This document shows, piece by piece, positions 48,316-62,365 of a DNA stretch of 64,000 nt. How positions within the stretch are numbered: position 1 is the stretch's first letter; each line of letters starts with the position of its first letter. The position numbers and the translations under genes are program-made. Under the pieces are notes generated by a model, which saw nothing but the letters and a program-made list of their open reading frames with translations, was not told the DNA's origin and ran no database searches. Source of the DNA: Isoetes taiwanensis (lineage: Eukaryota; Streptophyta; Lycopodiopsida; Isoetales; Isoetaceae); assembly GCA_021234155.1 (NCBI GenBank), contig JAJEKV010000038.1, forward strand, positions 2,784,459 through 2,848,458. Reading direction: 5' to 3'.

Positions 48316-49849
48316 CGATCTCTCTCCCCTCCCCCCGGCTTTGAGCAAGTGCAAAAATCGAGGTTGATGCAGGAGGGAACTTATCAGCTGAGGCGTCCTC
48401 ACGAGCGACTTTGTAGAAACTCAATTGTTTTGTTGGGCGATGCAGAGGCTCTCTCCCTCCCCGTGTGCCTTGCAAATGTAGGAAAACACTTCCGAGTTTT
48501 AAAAGAATATTGTATTACCCCAAATATGTTGATTATAGGTTACTTCCTTTCTTAATACTTTGGACTTGGGATAAGGCCACATAGAGTTAGCTCATGAAAT
48601 AGGATTGTAAATATAGACCAACATTTTACATTGTTTGGCATTGTGCCTTGTTTATTGGCATGGCAAAAAGTCAACAATGTAAAGCTGCACCTAGTGAATG
48701 AGAACCGGGTAAAATTTGGGGTAAATGTTAGCTTAGGAAATAAGCACCCAAAAATAAAAGTAAGCTAAAGAAAATAAGCTTCGGCAAGACAACATAAATA
48801 TGCTCCCAAAAACTCTACAAGTTCCCAATATTTACAAGTTCCACTAGACTTCACAAGTCCCCAACATTTACATGTTATCAAATTGTGTCCAACAACGAGC
48901 ACCGAACTAGTTTCTCATATTAGTTCCATTTTGCCTTCTTGGAAAAGTTGAAAGCGTTAGACATGCCAATATGCACTTCAAAGGAATCCTAGCGACATCC
49001 TAGAAGAAAATCAGGGGTGAGTATTATCCTAAGAACCAATAGTTTTGGACATACCTGCCGATCAGGTTCGCGACTTCAGGTACGGTAAACCACTTTTTAG
49101 ATTTTGCATAATCATCTACGAGTTAAATTGGAAGCTAAAACACTATGCTACTAAGCTACATGATTCTAGTGATTTAATCTGGATGAGACTATTGCCTGTG
49201 AGAACAATGTTGGGCAAACTTTTCGTCCCATTGGAAAAGTTCTTATAGTTGCTTTGGTCAGTTGAATATCTTGTGTTTAGAGCCAAACCTTCCGTTGTCT
49301 TAATTAAAACCCATGAAAACTTGCGAAAAGATTAGATATATATTCCAAAAGATTCAATCGGTTGGTTATTGTTCTCAAATTTTTCCCAGCTCGTTGAGAA
49401 TTGAAGAAATAAGGACTTATTGAGCTTATACAACCAAAGAAGATGGTCACGGCGCATGTCAACCATTTTGGCTATGGCCAAATGAAGCCCAAACATCGCG
49501 GACCCCAAAGATACTGCCGAGTAGTGGAACATAGATTATCATAGGTTGAAAATTAAAATTAAAAAATAATATGTGTGAAAATGTACTTGCATCCGCGTGG
49601 AGAATACTTGATTGAGAGATTTGGCGAAGATGAATGTTCGGATAATTTGATCTTGGTGCTCTGATCTTATTAGCTCTATCTCACTTAGCGTTTTAGTTAT
49701 TTGATGGCATAGATGAGCGGTAAAGATCTTGATCTTGCCCTATGATTCTTATTGGCTAAAAATGAAGGGATGAGATTAATGGTGAGATTATCATTCCGCT
49801 CTTACTTCTTTCTCTCTGGCTATTCGCTCTGGCTTCTTTCTCTGGCTAT
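48316..49849. other. No gene recognised
   Basis: Unique AT-rich sequence. Nothing was identified. Confidence 0.4.
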
Positions 49850-50380
49850 GGCGATTTGTGAGCGTAATACGGTGCTATGGCGCTATGGTTGAGCTATGGT
49901 ATTTAATGAGTAAACTATGGTGGTATGACTATAGTGTAGTTCTTGCTATGGCACTATGGATCGGAACTATGGTTTGGAAACTTCTTTATAGCCAGATTTA
50001 CTTGACTTTATAAAAGCTGTTCTATCTGTGGGCTGCCGGTCCAAGCTTCTTCATGGCCTTTCTTCTTCATTCTTTTTCACACCCCGTCAAATCCGATTAC
50101 TGTTCATTTCTCTTTTCTATTCATTTTATCTCCTCCATTCTTTTTCATCTTAACATTTCTTCAGATTTGCATGTATAGCTATGGCCGAGAAAGTTTTTAC
50201 GGCTCCTTATCCTTTTCTCTGATATTTTCATCTTAACATTCTTGACTTTGCATGTTAGCTATGGCGAAAGTTTTTCACAGCTCCTTATCCTTTTCTAGCA
50301 GGTATTTTCATCTTAACATTCTTCAGCTTTGCATGTTAGCTATAGCTGAAAGTTTTTCTTGGCTCATATCCTTTTACCAT
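49850..50380. repeat. CTATGG-rich stretch and about 77 bp tandem repeat
   Basis: 49850-49980 contains many CTATGG words at irregular spacing. From about 50145 a unit with CATCTTAACATT, TTTGCATG, TAGCTATGG and GAAAGTTTTT occurs three times with small changes, ending near 50380. Confidence 0.8.
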
Positions 50381-51399
50381 TATATATCCTCAGGTCCTTT
50401 CATTGATTTATCAGATCCTTAATTTGGCTCAGGAAAATTCCTGTCACCTTTGCACATCATGGTAGTGACCCCTCTTTGCCTGTTTTTTCAATCCAATTTG
50501 TAGGTATGGCGTTTGGCTGAGGAGAAATGGGTTTAGGTATAGGTTTACATAGAGCTTTAGCACAGAATAGCAAGCAGTCACGAGGAGCCTCGCAAGCCAA
50601 TGCCTTCGCCATATAGTTTTGGTTCATCTTGGAGACAAAAGGATCAGCAGCGGGTTTTATCTTGTATTTTTTTCAAAGAGATGAGAGCATAGAAGGAATC
50701 TGAGAGCATAAAAATATAGAGTCTAAAAAATGGGTGGAAGGGCAAACAAAGGGTGAGGGATTATTTAAAATTATGTGGATTTCTTTTACGTTTTTTTTCT
50801 TGGATTATTTGCTTTGATTTTCTTGAACTTGAAAATTTTTTCTTGAGGGAGAAGTTGCATATGGAAGCTTGCATAATCTCTTGTAGTTGATCTATTTTTC
50901 TGGTTGTCTGAAGGCAATGCATATGCGCAAAGTTGGAGCTGCCTTTATGTTAATATACAAGATTCTTGAGATCACTCTGAATGGATGGGTTTTGTACTTT
51001 GAATTGGTGCATGCACATTGGCCAGGATCATATTGGTAATATTGTTAGGTTACCATGCGTTTTAATGGAAGGTATTTTTTGAAATAATTCTCGATATACT
51101 GCGACCAACCTGAAGGCTATTATCATAAGTTTGACATGTCTTTGGGTGGTAACATAGGGAAAAGCATTTCTATAAAATTAGGAAAGAATACTACTGCTGA
51201 GATTTCATATGAAAGCGAAATGGAAAGGATATTTGTTGAAGACAAGAAAGTTTAGAACCTTAACATTTATCTAATTGTTTTAAAAAAGCAACTATTGATG
51301 TAATATTTAAAAAAGGAGACAAAAATATACTTTTCATTTAAAAGGATGCCACATGTCAATATTTAATTAGTAAATGCTTTTTATTTTTGAAATATACCC
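50381..51399. other. No gene recognised
   Basis: AT-rich unique DNA upstream of the LINE. It may include its 5' untranslated region. Confidence 0.35.
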
Positions 51400-51690
51400 G
51401 TAAACCATATGTAGATATTCTTTAGAAACATGTGTCCTTATTTGGGAACCACTACATTTAAAACCTTTTAAAAAATCATATGTGGATAGTTTGTTAAATC
51501 ACATGTTATTATTTAGTAAAAACAACACTTAAAACAACTATTAACTATGTGAATATCACAGCAGAGCCATATGTTGTTTTGGTAAAATAGCGGCTTAAAA
51601 CAACTATTACTTTAAAAAAACCACATGTGGATATTTTGTTAAACCACATGTTATTTTTTATCAAAACAATACAAAAACAACACCAAAAAC
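51400..51690. repeat. Degenerate tandem repeat around CATATGTGGATA
   Basis: About four loose units contain CCATATGTGGATATT-like text and AAACCACATGTTATT-like text, spaced roughly 60-130 bp. They may be part of the LINE 5' region. Confidence 0.6.
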
Positions 51691-51899
51691 AAGCGTATTG
51701 AATTTTTTAAAAGCACATCAATTTTCTCGCATAGACTTTTTGGACCAAAAACTACGTATGCGTTTCTAGCATTTTGAACAATACTATAGATTGGTCTTGG
51801 TGTTGTTTTTGGCAAAAAAGACACCACAAAACTACACATAGAGCCAAATTTTAGAGTTTTCAATTGTATTAATATGACTATCTCAGTATGGATCTTGGT

Positions 51900-54800
51900 A
51901 TCTCAACCCTAGATTTTGATAAATTTGGCAAATATGAGGATACGGGGAAGGATGACTCGGGGAAGAGAGGGGATGACTTTGAATTTCGAGGTCAATAGCA
52001 AGACTTCCACCACGGAAGACTTGACACAGTCTACAATCAACATGAAGGAAGGAGTAAGAAAAATTTCAAAGATTACTCTTTGGGACCTCGAAGATCACCG
52101 AAGATCCTCCCCTCCGATGGATATAAGTCTTAAAGGCATAACTTGGAATATCAGGCATCAATTCAAATATCCAAAAGGTAGATTGAAGGTTTGCTCTCTT
52201 CCATGAATACGGATTTTCTTTTTCAAGAGCACAAGATTTATGATGACAACGTAATTCCATTATTAAAGATGTTCTTCACATTTGACTTTCGGCATTGGTC
52301 TCTCAAAAGCTAACAACATACATAGAGATTACTATAGCTTGGAGCAACGAACTAACTTTCTTGCGACACTTTCGGATGGTAAGTAGGCTAACAGAGTAGA
52401 AATTGTAAAATCATTCATGGGATGGTTGGTGGCAGAGGATTGCTTTTATCAATGTTTATGCTTATCATCCAGCCCCGGAAAGAGTCAACCTATGGGAAGT
52501 CATCAATAGAATCTTGAGAGGATTCCTTATGATGAGTGTATTCTAGCGAGGAGATTTTAACATGGTCACCCTTAGCTATATAGAAGTGCCAATTTTAGGT
52601 ACGGTGATAACAGATTTGCGGCTAGATTCTCTTCTTCACTCTCATCATCTCTCCTAACTTGAGTCACCCCACTCTTACGGTTGGAGTGACCATAGGGATC
52701 AACTGTCTGCTGCCTTCATGATAGATTTTACCTCGATTATGAGGCCCTCACGGAACAAATTACTAGGGTCACCAATTTGACCAACTATACTATTTGATCA
52801 TTTTCCTCAGCTCATTAGCATATGTGGTAACCAACTGCTCAAAAGGAAAAATTCAACAAAACTCAATACTAATCTCCTTTGAGGCTTGATGACTTTGTAC
52901 CTAATCACAGCAGGTTGTTTCTCGGGAGAAAGCCTAATGAAGCCAACAATTTGGATGGATTGGTGGGTGAGGTTTCAAAGGATCAAGAGGAATTGGCTCA
53001 AGGTTTGGGAAAGGAAGTTCATAGAAGTATGCTCATTTCACAGGATTTGAGATCAGTTGGACTCAGCCGGGATACGGCCACAAAAGATGAGAGATCAAAA
53101 TTCAGATAGAGAGAAGAGATCAGAATTGCGGGCTGGAAAATTAAAAGCAAAGGTAAAAAGGCTCAAAGAAGATGAGAGAAGCAACTTCGAAATATTTCTT
53201 CATCAAAGCTAAAGGGAAGGATTAAGAGAAACCACATCTCACGGTATCCTTTGGGAAGGCAATAGCATTGACAATGATATGCGACTCAAAAGGATCTTGC
53301 GGAACTCCCTTCTCGAGGGATTATGGGGAGGAAAATATTAGAAGGAAGATATTGAAATTTTGTGTGTATTCAAGAAAAAGTTCTTGTCGATGGATAGCCA
53401 GGACTTTCGGGCCTTTTAGTTATGAGAGGAAATGTTAAAAGGTTCTTGAGTATGAAAAAATGGTAAAACTCCGGTACGATGGTCTCGACTGAATTCTTCA
53501 AGAAATCATGGGATATTCTAGGTATGGATATAGCAAGTATCCACTGGCTAATGAGTTTTGATGACTAAGAAGGCTGGATTGCGGGATCAACACAAGTCGA
53601 TTGCCCTCATCCCAAGATTGAACTCCGGCCTACTTTTTAGACTACGGACCTATCTCTAATAGTATGGTCTATAAGTTAATTGCAGGTACCATTGCTGCTA
53701 GGCTCAAGCCCATCCTTGAAGAAGTTATCAGCAACACACAAAGTGCCTACTTGAGAGGCGGTATATTCTAGAAAATGTTGCGGCTGCTTCTTTTAGGAAT
53801 CTCTTAGACCAAAAGACTCCAATCGGTCAATTGGCCTCCTCAAATTGGATATTACAAAGGCCTTTGACAACGTAGGTTAGGCTTTCCTTTGCTGGTGTTG
53901 TAAAAAGCTTGGTTTCTACGATAATGTTATTTCTGTCTTCCAAGCCATTCTTAGCAATTCTAGATCTGTACATTCTCATAAATGGGGAATGTAGCCCTTT
54001 CTTGATATTAAAGGGGAGTCAAGCAAGAGCTGCCCCTTGCACCCCTTCCCTCTTCACGATTGTAATGGAAGGTCTGAATAGCCATCTCAAAGAGAGCCAG
54101 ATTTACATCTAATTAAGGTCTTAGTTTACCCTCGAGGCCGAGGGAGAAATCTTAAATGTTCACTTCTTGAGATGACACCTTTCTCTTTCTTCATTTGGAA
54201 GCTCACTCCATTGAGAACACTCAATCTATTTTAGAAAATTTGGCAAGTGCTGGGATGCAAAATCAACCCTACTTAGAGACCAAGCTTATTTCAAGGCATC
54301 AAGATGAGGGTGAACAATATTTCTAGAGCTTGGGGTGTATGTATCTCTCTCCCACCACTAAAACTAAAATTTTAGGAATCCCATATGCCATTAGAGCTAA
54401 TGCTTGTGAACTTTGGGATGACTTGATTGACAAATTCTATAGAAAAGTAGACTCCCTTAATTCTAAATTCCTCTCTAAAAATGGGAGAGCCATTTTTGTA
54501 AATTCGATCATCTCCTCCTCTAGGGTTTATCAATCATCCGTATGGTGGCCCCTAAGAAGGATTCGACCAAAATGCAGGTATGTGGTAGATTTATTGCGAG
54601 GGAAGTCAGGGAGGTGCTGGATTCCCATCTCTATGGAAGAATATTTGCAAGCACAAAAAGTTGGGAGGTTTGGGAGTTATTAATATTGAAAGCAAGCTCT
54701 TTGGCACGCTAAGTACTTCTGAGCACAGCAATAACCAAATCAATCACCCTGTGAAGACGTTATCTCCCATTTATAATAGGTAAATGCCACCTTTGGCTGG

Positions 54801-56300
54801 AGGAACCTCAAAATGCACAGCTGCCCATAGCATTTACTTCAGGCTTTATTCCCACTCTGATTGCCTTTGATTATCAAAAAAGTGGATGGGGCATGGCAAA
54901 AGGTAAAGGGTAATGTATACATGGAAGGGAAGGTCTTTCTCAAGATCAACCAATTTTAAGACCCCTCTCTCATTACGGATTGGCCTAATACTGTCCGGCT
55001 ACTAGATTTTTTTTTCCTACTCTAGCCAAACAATGGACCAATAAAGGAATTATTTTATATAAGGGACATTCTTGATGGTACATTTTTGTCGAGGAATCGG
55101 CATTGCAAATTTAGGGAGATGACTCAAAGCTGACTTTTAGCGGTATCACCGGTGTGATTGGAGTTTGGCATGGCCACGGATGTTCTTTTGGCACATCAAT
55201 GAATTACTGTGGATATAGAGTAAACTTAGCTACAGGTACCTCAATAGAGGTCAAGGAATTCTATCACACAAAATAGATATTGATCAGGATAGAGCTTCAG
55301 GGAACCTGAATTCATGTGGAAGAGTCAATCCATCAAGGATGAGGCCTTTATGTGGCAACTATGGCATAAAGCTTTAGCCACCAAGCGAGGAAAAAGATGG
55401 GCTAAATATGCGATTCACAATATATGTGTTAGGTGTATGCAGGATCAGGAAGATGAAGAACATCTATTTAAAAGCGCTTATAGAATGGACTTTGAAGCGC
55501 TGTGGCAGGTTGAACATTCTACGGATTAGCCAATATGCAAATTGAAGAAATTTTCTTCCACGAGAAACCAGGTGGAATGGAGGAGATACATTCTTCTTTG
55601 GAGAATGTGGAAAGGAAGAATACCACGATCTTTAAGGAAGAATTATCTGGCCCAATGCCACCATTATTAAAGCAAGCCAATATGATATAAATTGGGTCTT
55701 GGGAAATCTTTAGGAATGAGAATTTAGTGCCCTTTATCCTAATGCTAATCTCTTATCTTTGTGTGCAGGAAACACTCTGATCATGTTCAAAAGATTGAGG
55801 TGGAGAAGGATGAATCTCATCTTGAATGCGCCAATAGCTTCTTTCTGATTGAGTAGAATATAGCAAGCGAGCATAGGGATGACAACCGATGCAAGCGTGC
55901 TTACTTGCCTACTTGGATGAAAGAAGGTACGATGCACATTATCTTTGCCAAGGATAAAAAGGGCTGATTTAATCCGGGGAAGGCCCATTGCATGTAAAAT
56001 GCCGCTACTTGCTGTTCATGCGTCGCCAACAAGGGCATGGGAAGGAAAGACCATTCAAAGGAGCCAAAGAAAGGTACCGAGGCGAACGGTGACCGCGCCT
56101 CTCCAGAAATATCTAGCGCTTGAAACTACGGTCACTTATGATTATGCTTATGTCTTTTTGGTTTAAACTTTATGGGGGTTTTTAGGCCTACCTTTCCCAA
56201 AGGTCTTCCTTTTCAAAAAGCATCCTTATAGCTTTTTTGAACTATGTACTTTATCATACACTCTTAATACATACCTAAACCTTCAATTAAAAAAAAGAAA
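51900..56300 (+). mobile_element. L1-type LINE (non-LTR retrotransposon), decayed
   Basis: Domains appear in the expected order on the plus strand. The endonuclease start GITWNIR is at about 52135. RT entry text DYGPISNSMVYKLIAGTIAA, then RLKPILEEVISNTQSAYLRG, begins at about 53640. The first catalytic Asp block LKLDITKAFDN lies at 53838-53872. A GSQARAAPCTPSLFTIVMEG stretch at about 54014 corresponds to the GxRQGCPLSP block, and a shifted DDTFLFLHLE at about 54172 to the YADD region. Thumb text KILGIPYAIRANACELWDDL, then SKNGRAIFVNSIISSS, lies at 54360-54530. A zf-RVT end at 55314-55529 includes EAFMWQLWHKALATKRGKRW and C-x2-C. It ends near an A-rich run at about 56288. Stops and frameshifts are frequent, so it is dead. 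The 5' edge is uncertain. Confidence 0.88.
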
Positions 56301-57250
56301 TTGCCCTTGGCCTGGCTTATCCCGATCAACTCTACTCGGCTCCAATGGCTCCAAATCCCACCACTGACGGTAGCTACAATATGAAGCATTGTAACAATCA
56401 AATGTTTTAGACTTTCTAATGACTTACGTCTAATATTTTAATGATTTGAATGTAAGGACTTACAAAATTAAGAGCCCGAACTGATGCGGGGATGGGTGGA
56501 ATCATAACTCGGCGAGATGTCACCCATTTCGGCAAATAGATCACCCGGTAGGATCGGCGCTAAGCCTTGCCGCCAATGCAATGAATTTAAATTTGGCATA
56601 CGTTTAATGGTCACAGAAGTACCCATGGTTGGAGTAACATTTTAGGTAGTTTTTATGCTACCTTAATAATAATTTTAAAGGTAGGGTGTAGCGTGCTTAT
56701 GCCCACATATGTCGAGAAAGCGAGTTCCACTGTTGTTGTTCCATTGAAAAATATTATGAAATAAATATGCGACATGCTATACCTTAACAATGTATACCAT
56801 TAAACAACGAATATTGCTCATTCTTGTTGTAAAATGAGAAAGCTATCTTCTTACCAAGACCCGGAAATTATAAATCACAAGAATATAGAAATGAGCATCC
56901 ACGATTCATTACCATTTTTTGCGCAAGAATTCTTATCCATTCTTCTTGGTAAAGATGTGAAAGTAGAAATGCATACCCTTGTTGATGATAGAAGCACAAA
57001 AGCGGTGAGAATGAAAGAATGTTTTTAGATTTCTTGAATACCAACATTCATTGAGAACAACGTATGTAACAACGAGGAGAATGCAGAATCGCTACTCATA
57101 TTGTTGTAGATTGAAACTAGTGTGATTGGCGCCGGGTCGGTAGCTCTTCTTCCTAGAGATGATCTCCTCGTCTATGCATGCGCGCTCAAAACGAAGGAAA
57201 AAGCGAAAACCTAACCTAAAAAACAACCTACAAAACGGTGGATTCGACAC
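56301..57250. other. No gene recognised
   Basis: Short frames only (for example 56834-57028), none with a known motif. Confidence 0.35.
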
Positions 57251-57403
57251 AATAGCGTGTCTTCTTTTTTAATTTTGAGCAGATGGGTGAATAGCGTCCT
57301 CTGATGGCGTTATAGCCCATCAGAAAGTAGTGGCCAATAGCATGTCTTCTTTTTAATTTTTAGGCGGATGGGCTGAATGCGTCCTGCGATGGCGTTATGG
57401 CCC
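57251..57403. repeat. Tandem duplication, 85 bp unit
   Basis: AATAGC, then TGTCTTCTTTTTTAATTTT and GATGGCGTTAT, begin at 57251 and again at 57336 with small changes. Confidence 0.85.
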
Positions 57404-59055
57404 TTAATGAAAATAACCTCGGTGGCCTTGTAAGCGAGGAAATGCCACCGTGTAGCGAAATGGCTCGGTGGCCATGGCGGCCCGAAGAAATGCCTGCGGC
57501 CGGTATTTCCTATACCAAGTCCATGAGCCTCGCGCCTCATCCCGAGGGGCGTTATCGGCCTTAACGTTCAAAGTAGGGCATTTCTTGAAGAAAAACTCTT
57601 GTAAGTTGTTTTAAGGTCTTGGGAGAATGTTTCCTCGTAGGAAATGTGCTCGGATAAGAAATGATACATTGGGTGTCTTTTCTTTCCTCCTGAAATAGTG
57701 AATGTAGATGCGATTTCCGGTTCTTAAAACAACGTTTGGGGCTTCAAATTTTGGGGAGCAAAGCAAAGCTGGGGGAAAAACAAGCGCAAAATAGGGCCTC
57801 TTTGCTCAGTGGCCGGGGGATTTGGCCTCTGGCGAGATTTAAAAGCTCTGTCGGCTATGGATTTAAAAGCTCTATCTGCTATGGATTCTTAGGGAAGGAG
57901 GAAGTAATGGGAAGAAGCTTGAGGAGACCCTGAAGCGGGGGGTGACATGGCGACATCATCCTATGATCATTTATGGTATATGGTACAGATTTCATAACAT
58001 TAAGTAGCAAGTATTACGGGGATGCTTGGGCACAGCGTCTTGGTGAGATTGAAACACAGGCCTAAATGCAAAGATATTTGAAGTCATTGGGTGCAACGGT
58101 TCCTCAATTTTCGGAACAAATGGATAACCATCCTTGTCCTGCTGGGATTCAAATGGCGTGGACTTGGATGAAGGAAAATTGTTTTGCTCGATTACCTTAA
58201 AACAACCACGAAAAAAAACTAAGGCCCCACGGAATCACACTCACGAGTCAAGCGGAGTTAAATATATGAGAACTAGGTCGGCGTGAGGCTGCGGAGAATT
58301 TTGCATCTTTTTTTTATATCCCACTTTGTTGCCCAAGTGAAAAGAAAAATGACACATCATTCTGGTTTGCTTCATATTAGCGGCATTAAGACTCATTTGA
58401 ATATTCATTGGATCGGTCTCTCCACGGGTTTTCCCGGGTCGGATCGATCAAAGGCGAAAATGAAACTGGCTACTTGAGTTTGACATGTGAGCGATCAGTG
58501 CGAGGGTGTGATCTACGGCCAGATTATTAAGGCTCTTGGCACGCCATAAAATCTAAGCGAGGCCTTCTTCCGGTTTATCGCGGCGTGCATACATGGTTAT
58601 ATGGTGGATCATTTGCCCCTAAAACTCAAAGCTTGACCTTATGCAATACTTTCATTAGTATTGTTTGTACATAACCTAACTTAGCCTAGCCATTTTGTTT
58701 TAATGATTACTACAAGGTGCTTGAAAAATGGAAAGCAATGGTCAAACAACACACTTGTGTTGCATACTCAATTTAATATGGCCTCCAAGAATGCTACACA
58801 CACCATGTCACAGGGATTTAATTAGAATTGTATAACCGCGCCAATATGTCTACCAACTAGACTTCTATAAATGTATATCTTCACACCTCTAGCTAGGGCT
58901 CCAAAATCTTTAAGGTTTTATATTAGTTTAACAAATATGCTTCCTTGAAGGAGGGACTCAGTGATTAATGCTGAAGCAATTTAGAGTTTGTTGGGCTTAC
59001 TTGGTGGATATGGATGTGATGCAATGGAGAAAATTGGAATTGGGAAAAATAGTTG
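57404..59055. other. No gene recognised
   Basis: A 21 bp phrase TTTAAAAGCTCTGTCGGCTA is doubled near 57840. Nothing else was identified. Confidence 0.4.
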
Positions 59056-59300
59056 ATCTAGAGAATATAATAGAATATGTTTTTTATGCGTCCCGCGAGA
59101 CCGGCTGGCCTATGGGACCCAAACGAGAGCATCAAATTGTATGCATGGAGTTAAAAACCTTTACGCGGGAAGGGTTTTAGAGGAAAAACCTCGTGATAAT
59201 AGCGATCTTGGTATGGTATAACAGCCACCGTGCGTTTGGTACTTTTTATTCAATCATGCGGGGACCGCAGCCCAGTCAGATGTATCCATGCTTCAGGTAT
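59056..59300 (-). mobile_element. Probable LINE 3' end, short degraded tail
   Basis: After GAATATAATAGAATATG comes TTTTTTATGCGTCCCGCGAG, then ACCGGCTGGCCTATGGGACC and GGAAGGGTTTTAGAGGAAAA. These match the 41785 element block for block. The tail here is only two or three imperfect units. Confidence 0.6.
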
Positions 59301-61439
59301 GATCCCGGCCGGGCTACGGAGAGAAAAATTCATTCAATGTGTAAAGAAACAAGGCAACCTTCATTGCTTTGGCATTAACACAATTTCGCGGTTAGAGCTG
59401 CGTTGGAGATATCTTCCATACCACAGTCCATTGCCAAGCAAGCATTGCGTTGTTAGACTTTATAATAGTGGATACAAAACCCACAGGTTCTGCAACAGAG
59501 AGAAAATGGCCACCACGATAAATTTTTATATATCTTCATGATATACAACACTTTGCAAGAACGGCGCCTTCCATTCCCATTACAAAAATATATAAACAAT
59601 GGTAAAATACACTTAAAATGTTTGTAATAATACATTCCTCCTATATACAGGATATCCTATCGCCATTGTAAACATTGAGAGAACAATTGTAACTCTCACG
59701 TACATCCCTACATATTCAACATTCTATCACCATTGTTGTACATCCCTACATAAGAATATTTTATCACCATTGTTCTCAACATTGGTTGCAATTCTACCAT
59801 ATACCTATTATTAATGCCTCGTACCATCATCTTGGCAATTTGCCCTACTAATTGGCATCTTGACAAACGCCCTACCAAGTTCATAAATGGATTTCAAAAC
59901 TATTTCCTACATCCTTGAGTACCACATAGGAACCTGAACCCAACTACATTGTATAGCGCTATCTTTTGAAGAGTATTTAACTTTGGATGGAGATCCATAG
60001 TAATAGCTCCGGACCCATGGCTTATTTAAAGCGGTGCCAAAATTTCTATTTGACTTACTCCTCCAGGTACCAAATTTCTAGTCAATTTGCTCATATTCCT
60101 TCTCTCCCACCACCAATGCACACAACATAAGTGCAACTCAAATATGCAAAGAACAACCTAGACCATAACCACGACAAATACTTCGAAACGATCCAAATTC
60201 TTCTTTAAGGAAAATTATGGCGCATGCTTATAAACACTAAATAGTATACATGAAGAATAATAATGTGCAAACCCATTAAAATGAAAACATTTGTTTAAAG
60301 TTATAAATATCTAATTTCGTCTAACACAAATTATCGAAATATTGGAAATAAGAGCCAATTAATCCACAAACCACATCATGCAAACCAATATGAACAAGTC
60401 ATCGTACATAACAAAAGCTTATAACCCAATCACCTACCATGAAAGCAGTGCAACTTTGGAAAATATAGACACGTTAGCTGAGTTACTAGTTATATGAGAA
60501 AAACAAGTCAAAAGCCAATGACTTTAAGGAGTATATAATGAAGTCAATAGCATAAACCAGATCATATTAGACTATTAACAACAAGCATGGTAAATAACCA
60601 CATCTCAAAACCACAACCCACTTTAAAATCATTAGTGGTCTTGAACTAACTGCAAAAAACTTTGAGCTGCATTAAAAATCGTGTTAAAAAATATATATAT
60701 TAATAATAATTAGCATTTGAAATCATCCTATATTACAATATTAATAACTATTACTTTAAAAGCTACCTCCTAAACTGTATAAACGCATTTGAAAAACTAG
60801 TGTAAGATGTAAAAATTAGTATAAGAATTCACTACCAAGCCCGTATCGATTTTACAAAACCAAGGAAAGCAATATGGTTTTGATGATATTATGAATTGTC
60901 CGTATAAAAACCATGCTTATACCAGTTTTCATAGTGACTGCTAATGCGAAGTTAATTTTTGGGCCTTAGGTTGGGTTCGTACCGGTCCGATTCCATACCG
61001 CAGGCCTCTGATCTATTTTTATCTTTATTAGCACCTGAGTGTTGTCGCGGTAGAATGCCCACTGCATTGAAGGAGAAGGGAGGAGTCTCAAGGGCGCGAA
61101 GATAAATTTAGGAATTGATTCTGCTCATTGCCTTATTCAAGAGCTACCGACAATGTTAAGAAGACCTTGAAGATGTTTACGCTCAACAAATGGCGGATAG
61201 TTTTTAGATAGTCTATTATTTCTTGAAGGTTGAGTAATCGACCTCACCTAATCTTTGTTTCCAATCTACCGAATGTGATAAGTTTCCAGACGCCGTTCCG
61301 GTTCGACATTGCATCCCATATGAATCTATGTAATTACAAATACAAGGACGCATTAATTGGAGATCTATTGTATATTAATTGGAAAGGTTTGCTTCGCAAA
61401 ACATAAAAAATTAAAGTAGCTAATGATGCTTAAAAATAT
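59301..61439. other. Quiet AT-rich DNA
   Basis: A TATCACCATTGTT / ACATCCCTACATA phrase recurs near 59700-59790. No gene was recognised. Confidence 0.4.
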
Positions 61440-62365
61440 GAATATCATAAAATAAGGAAGTGGTTGTTTTCGCACCATGTGCAATGTAAAGGCTTAAATT
61501 ATGTATAACATAAAATATGGAAGTGGCGTTGTTTTCGACCATAGCTACGGTGTATAAATTCATTAGAGGTTCTGGATGGGATCACCCCCATGCCGAGATG
61601 GAAACCCCACTAGGGTTGAGGCCTCAGACTCTAGGGTTTCTAATGAACAGGTTGTAGATTCAAATCAGATTGCTAACAACCCCAAAAGTGCTGGTTATAG
61701 TGCGCATTTGCCGTGATTCATAACCAATGATTACATGCATTTCAGCATCGTAGTTATTATGCAGACTTTTTAGGCGTATACGTGCGACTCTGTTGCGTCC
61801 ACCGCCCCATGTATTTCGTGAGATTGTAAATCCATCGGTGGCTCCTTTTTTCAGATGAGGCGTATTACATGCGAATTTTGCCACGTCCACGTACTCAACC
61901 GGTACATGCATTTCTCAAGACCGTAGCTAATCGTGATTTTTTCCTTCTCTTCTTCTTTCAGACCTTGGCTACAAGTATAATTTGTTATGTCCACAGCCCA
62001 ATGGATACATGCATTTCAAGATCAGAACCATCAGGCCCACTCTTTCATAGTCAATTGATAATAACTAACGAGAGACCCGCTTTGAACCACAAAACACCGC
62101 CCAAAAAATTTAATGAAACAAAAAGAGTTGTCATTGCTCAAAATATCAATGTTCATTGCTCGGTTTCATCGTAGTGTTAATCCTTATCAACCTCCCTTCC
62201 GCTGAACCCTTCTTGCATGGCGCCTATAAAATAAGCGAAGTGTTGTTTTGCACCGTGAAAGCCATGGTGCTAAAAAATATGTATAACATAAAATATAGAA
62301 GTAAAAAGCAGATCGTGAAGCCACGGTGCTAAATTGTGTATAACATGGGTACGTTATTTTCGCGA
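61440..62365. repeat. Dispersed 60 bp repeat, about five copies in two clusters
   Basis: A unit with TATAACATAAAATATGGAAG, then a TGTTGTTTTCG/CACC and GTGAA-GCCA-GGTGCTAAA-like part, occurs twice at 61440-61560 and about three times at 62225-62365. The sequence between the clusters is unique. Confidence 0.65.

Noticed and set aside
47290-48344. Cys/Pro/His-rich frames as repeat proteins
   Set aside because: They occur on whichever strand the satellite unit faces and simply translate the repeat; no start context or flanking gene structure supports them.
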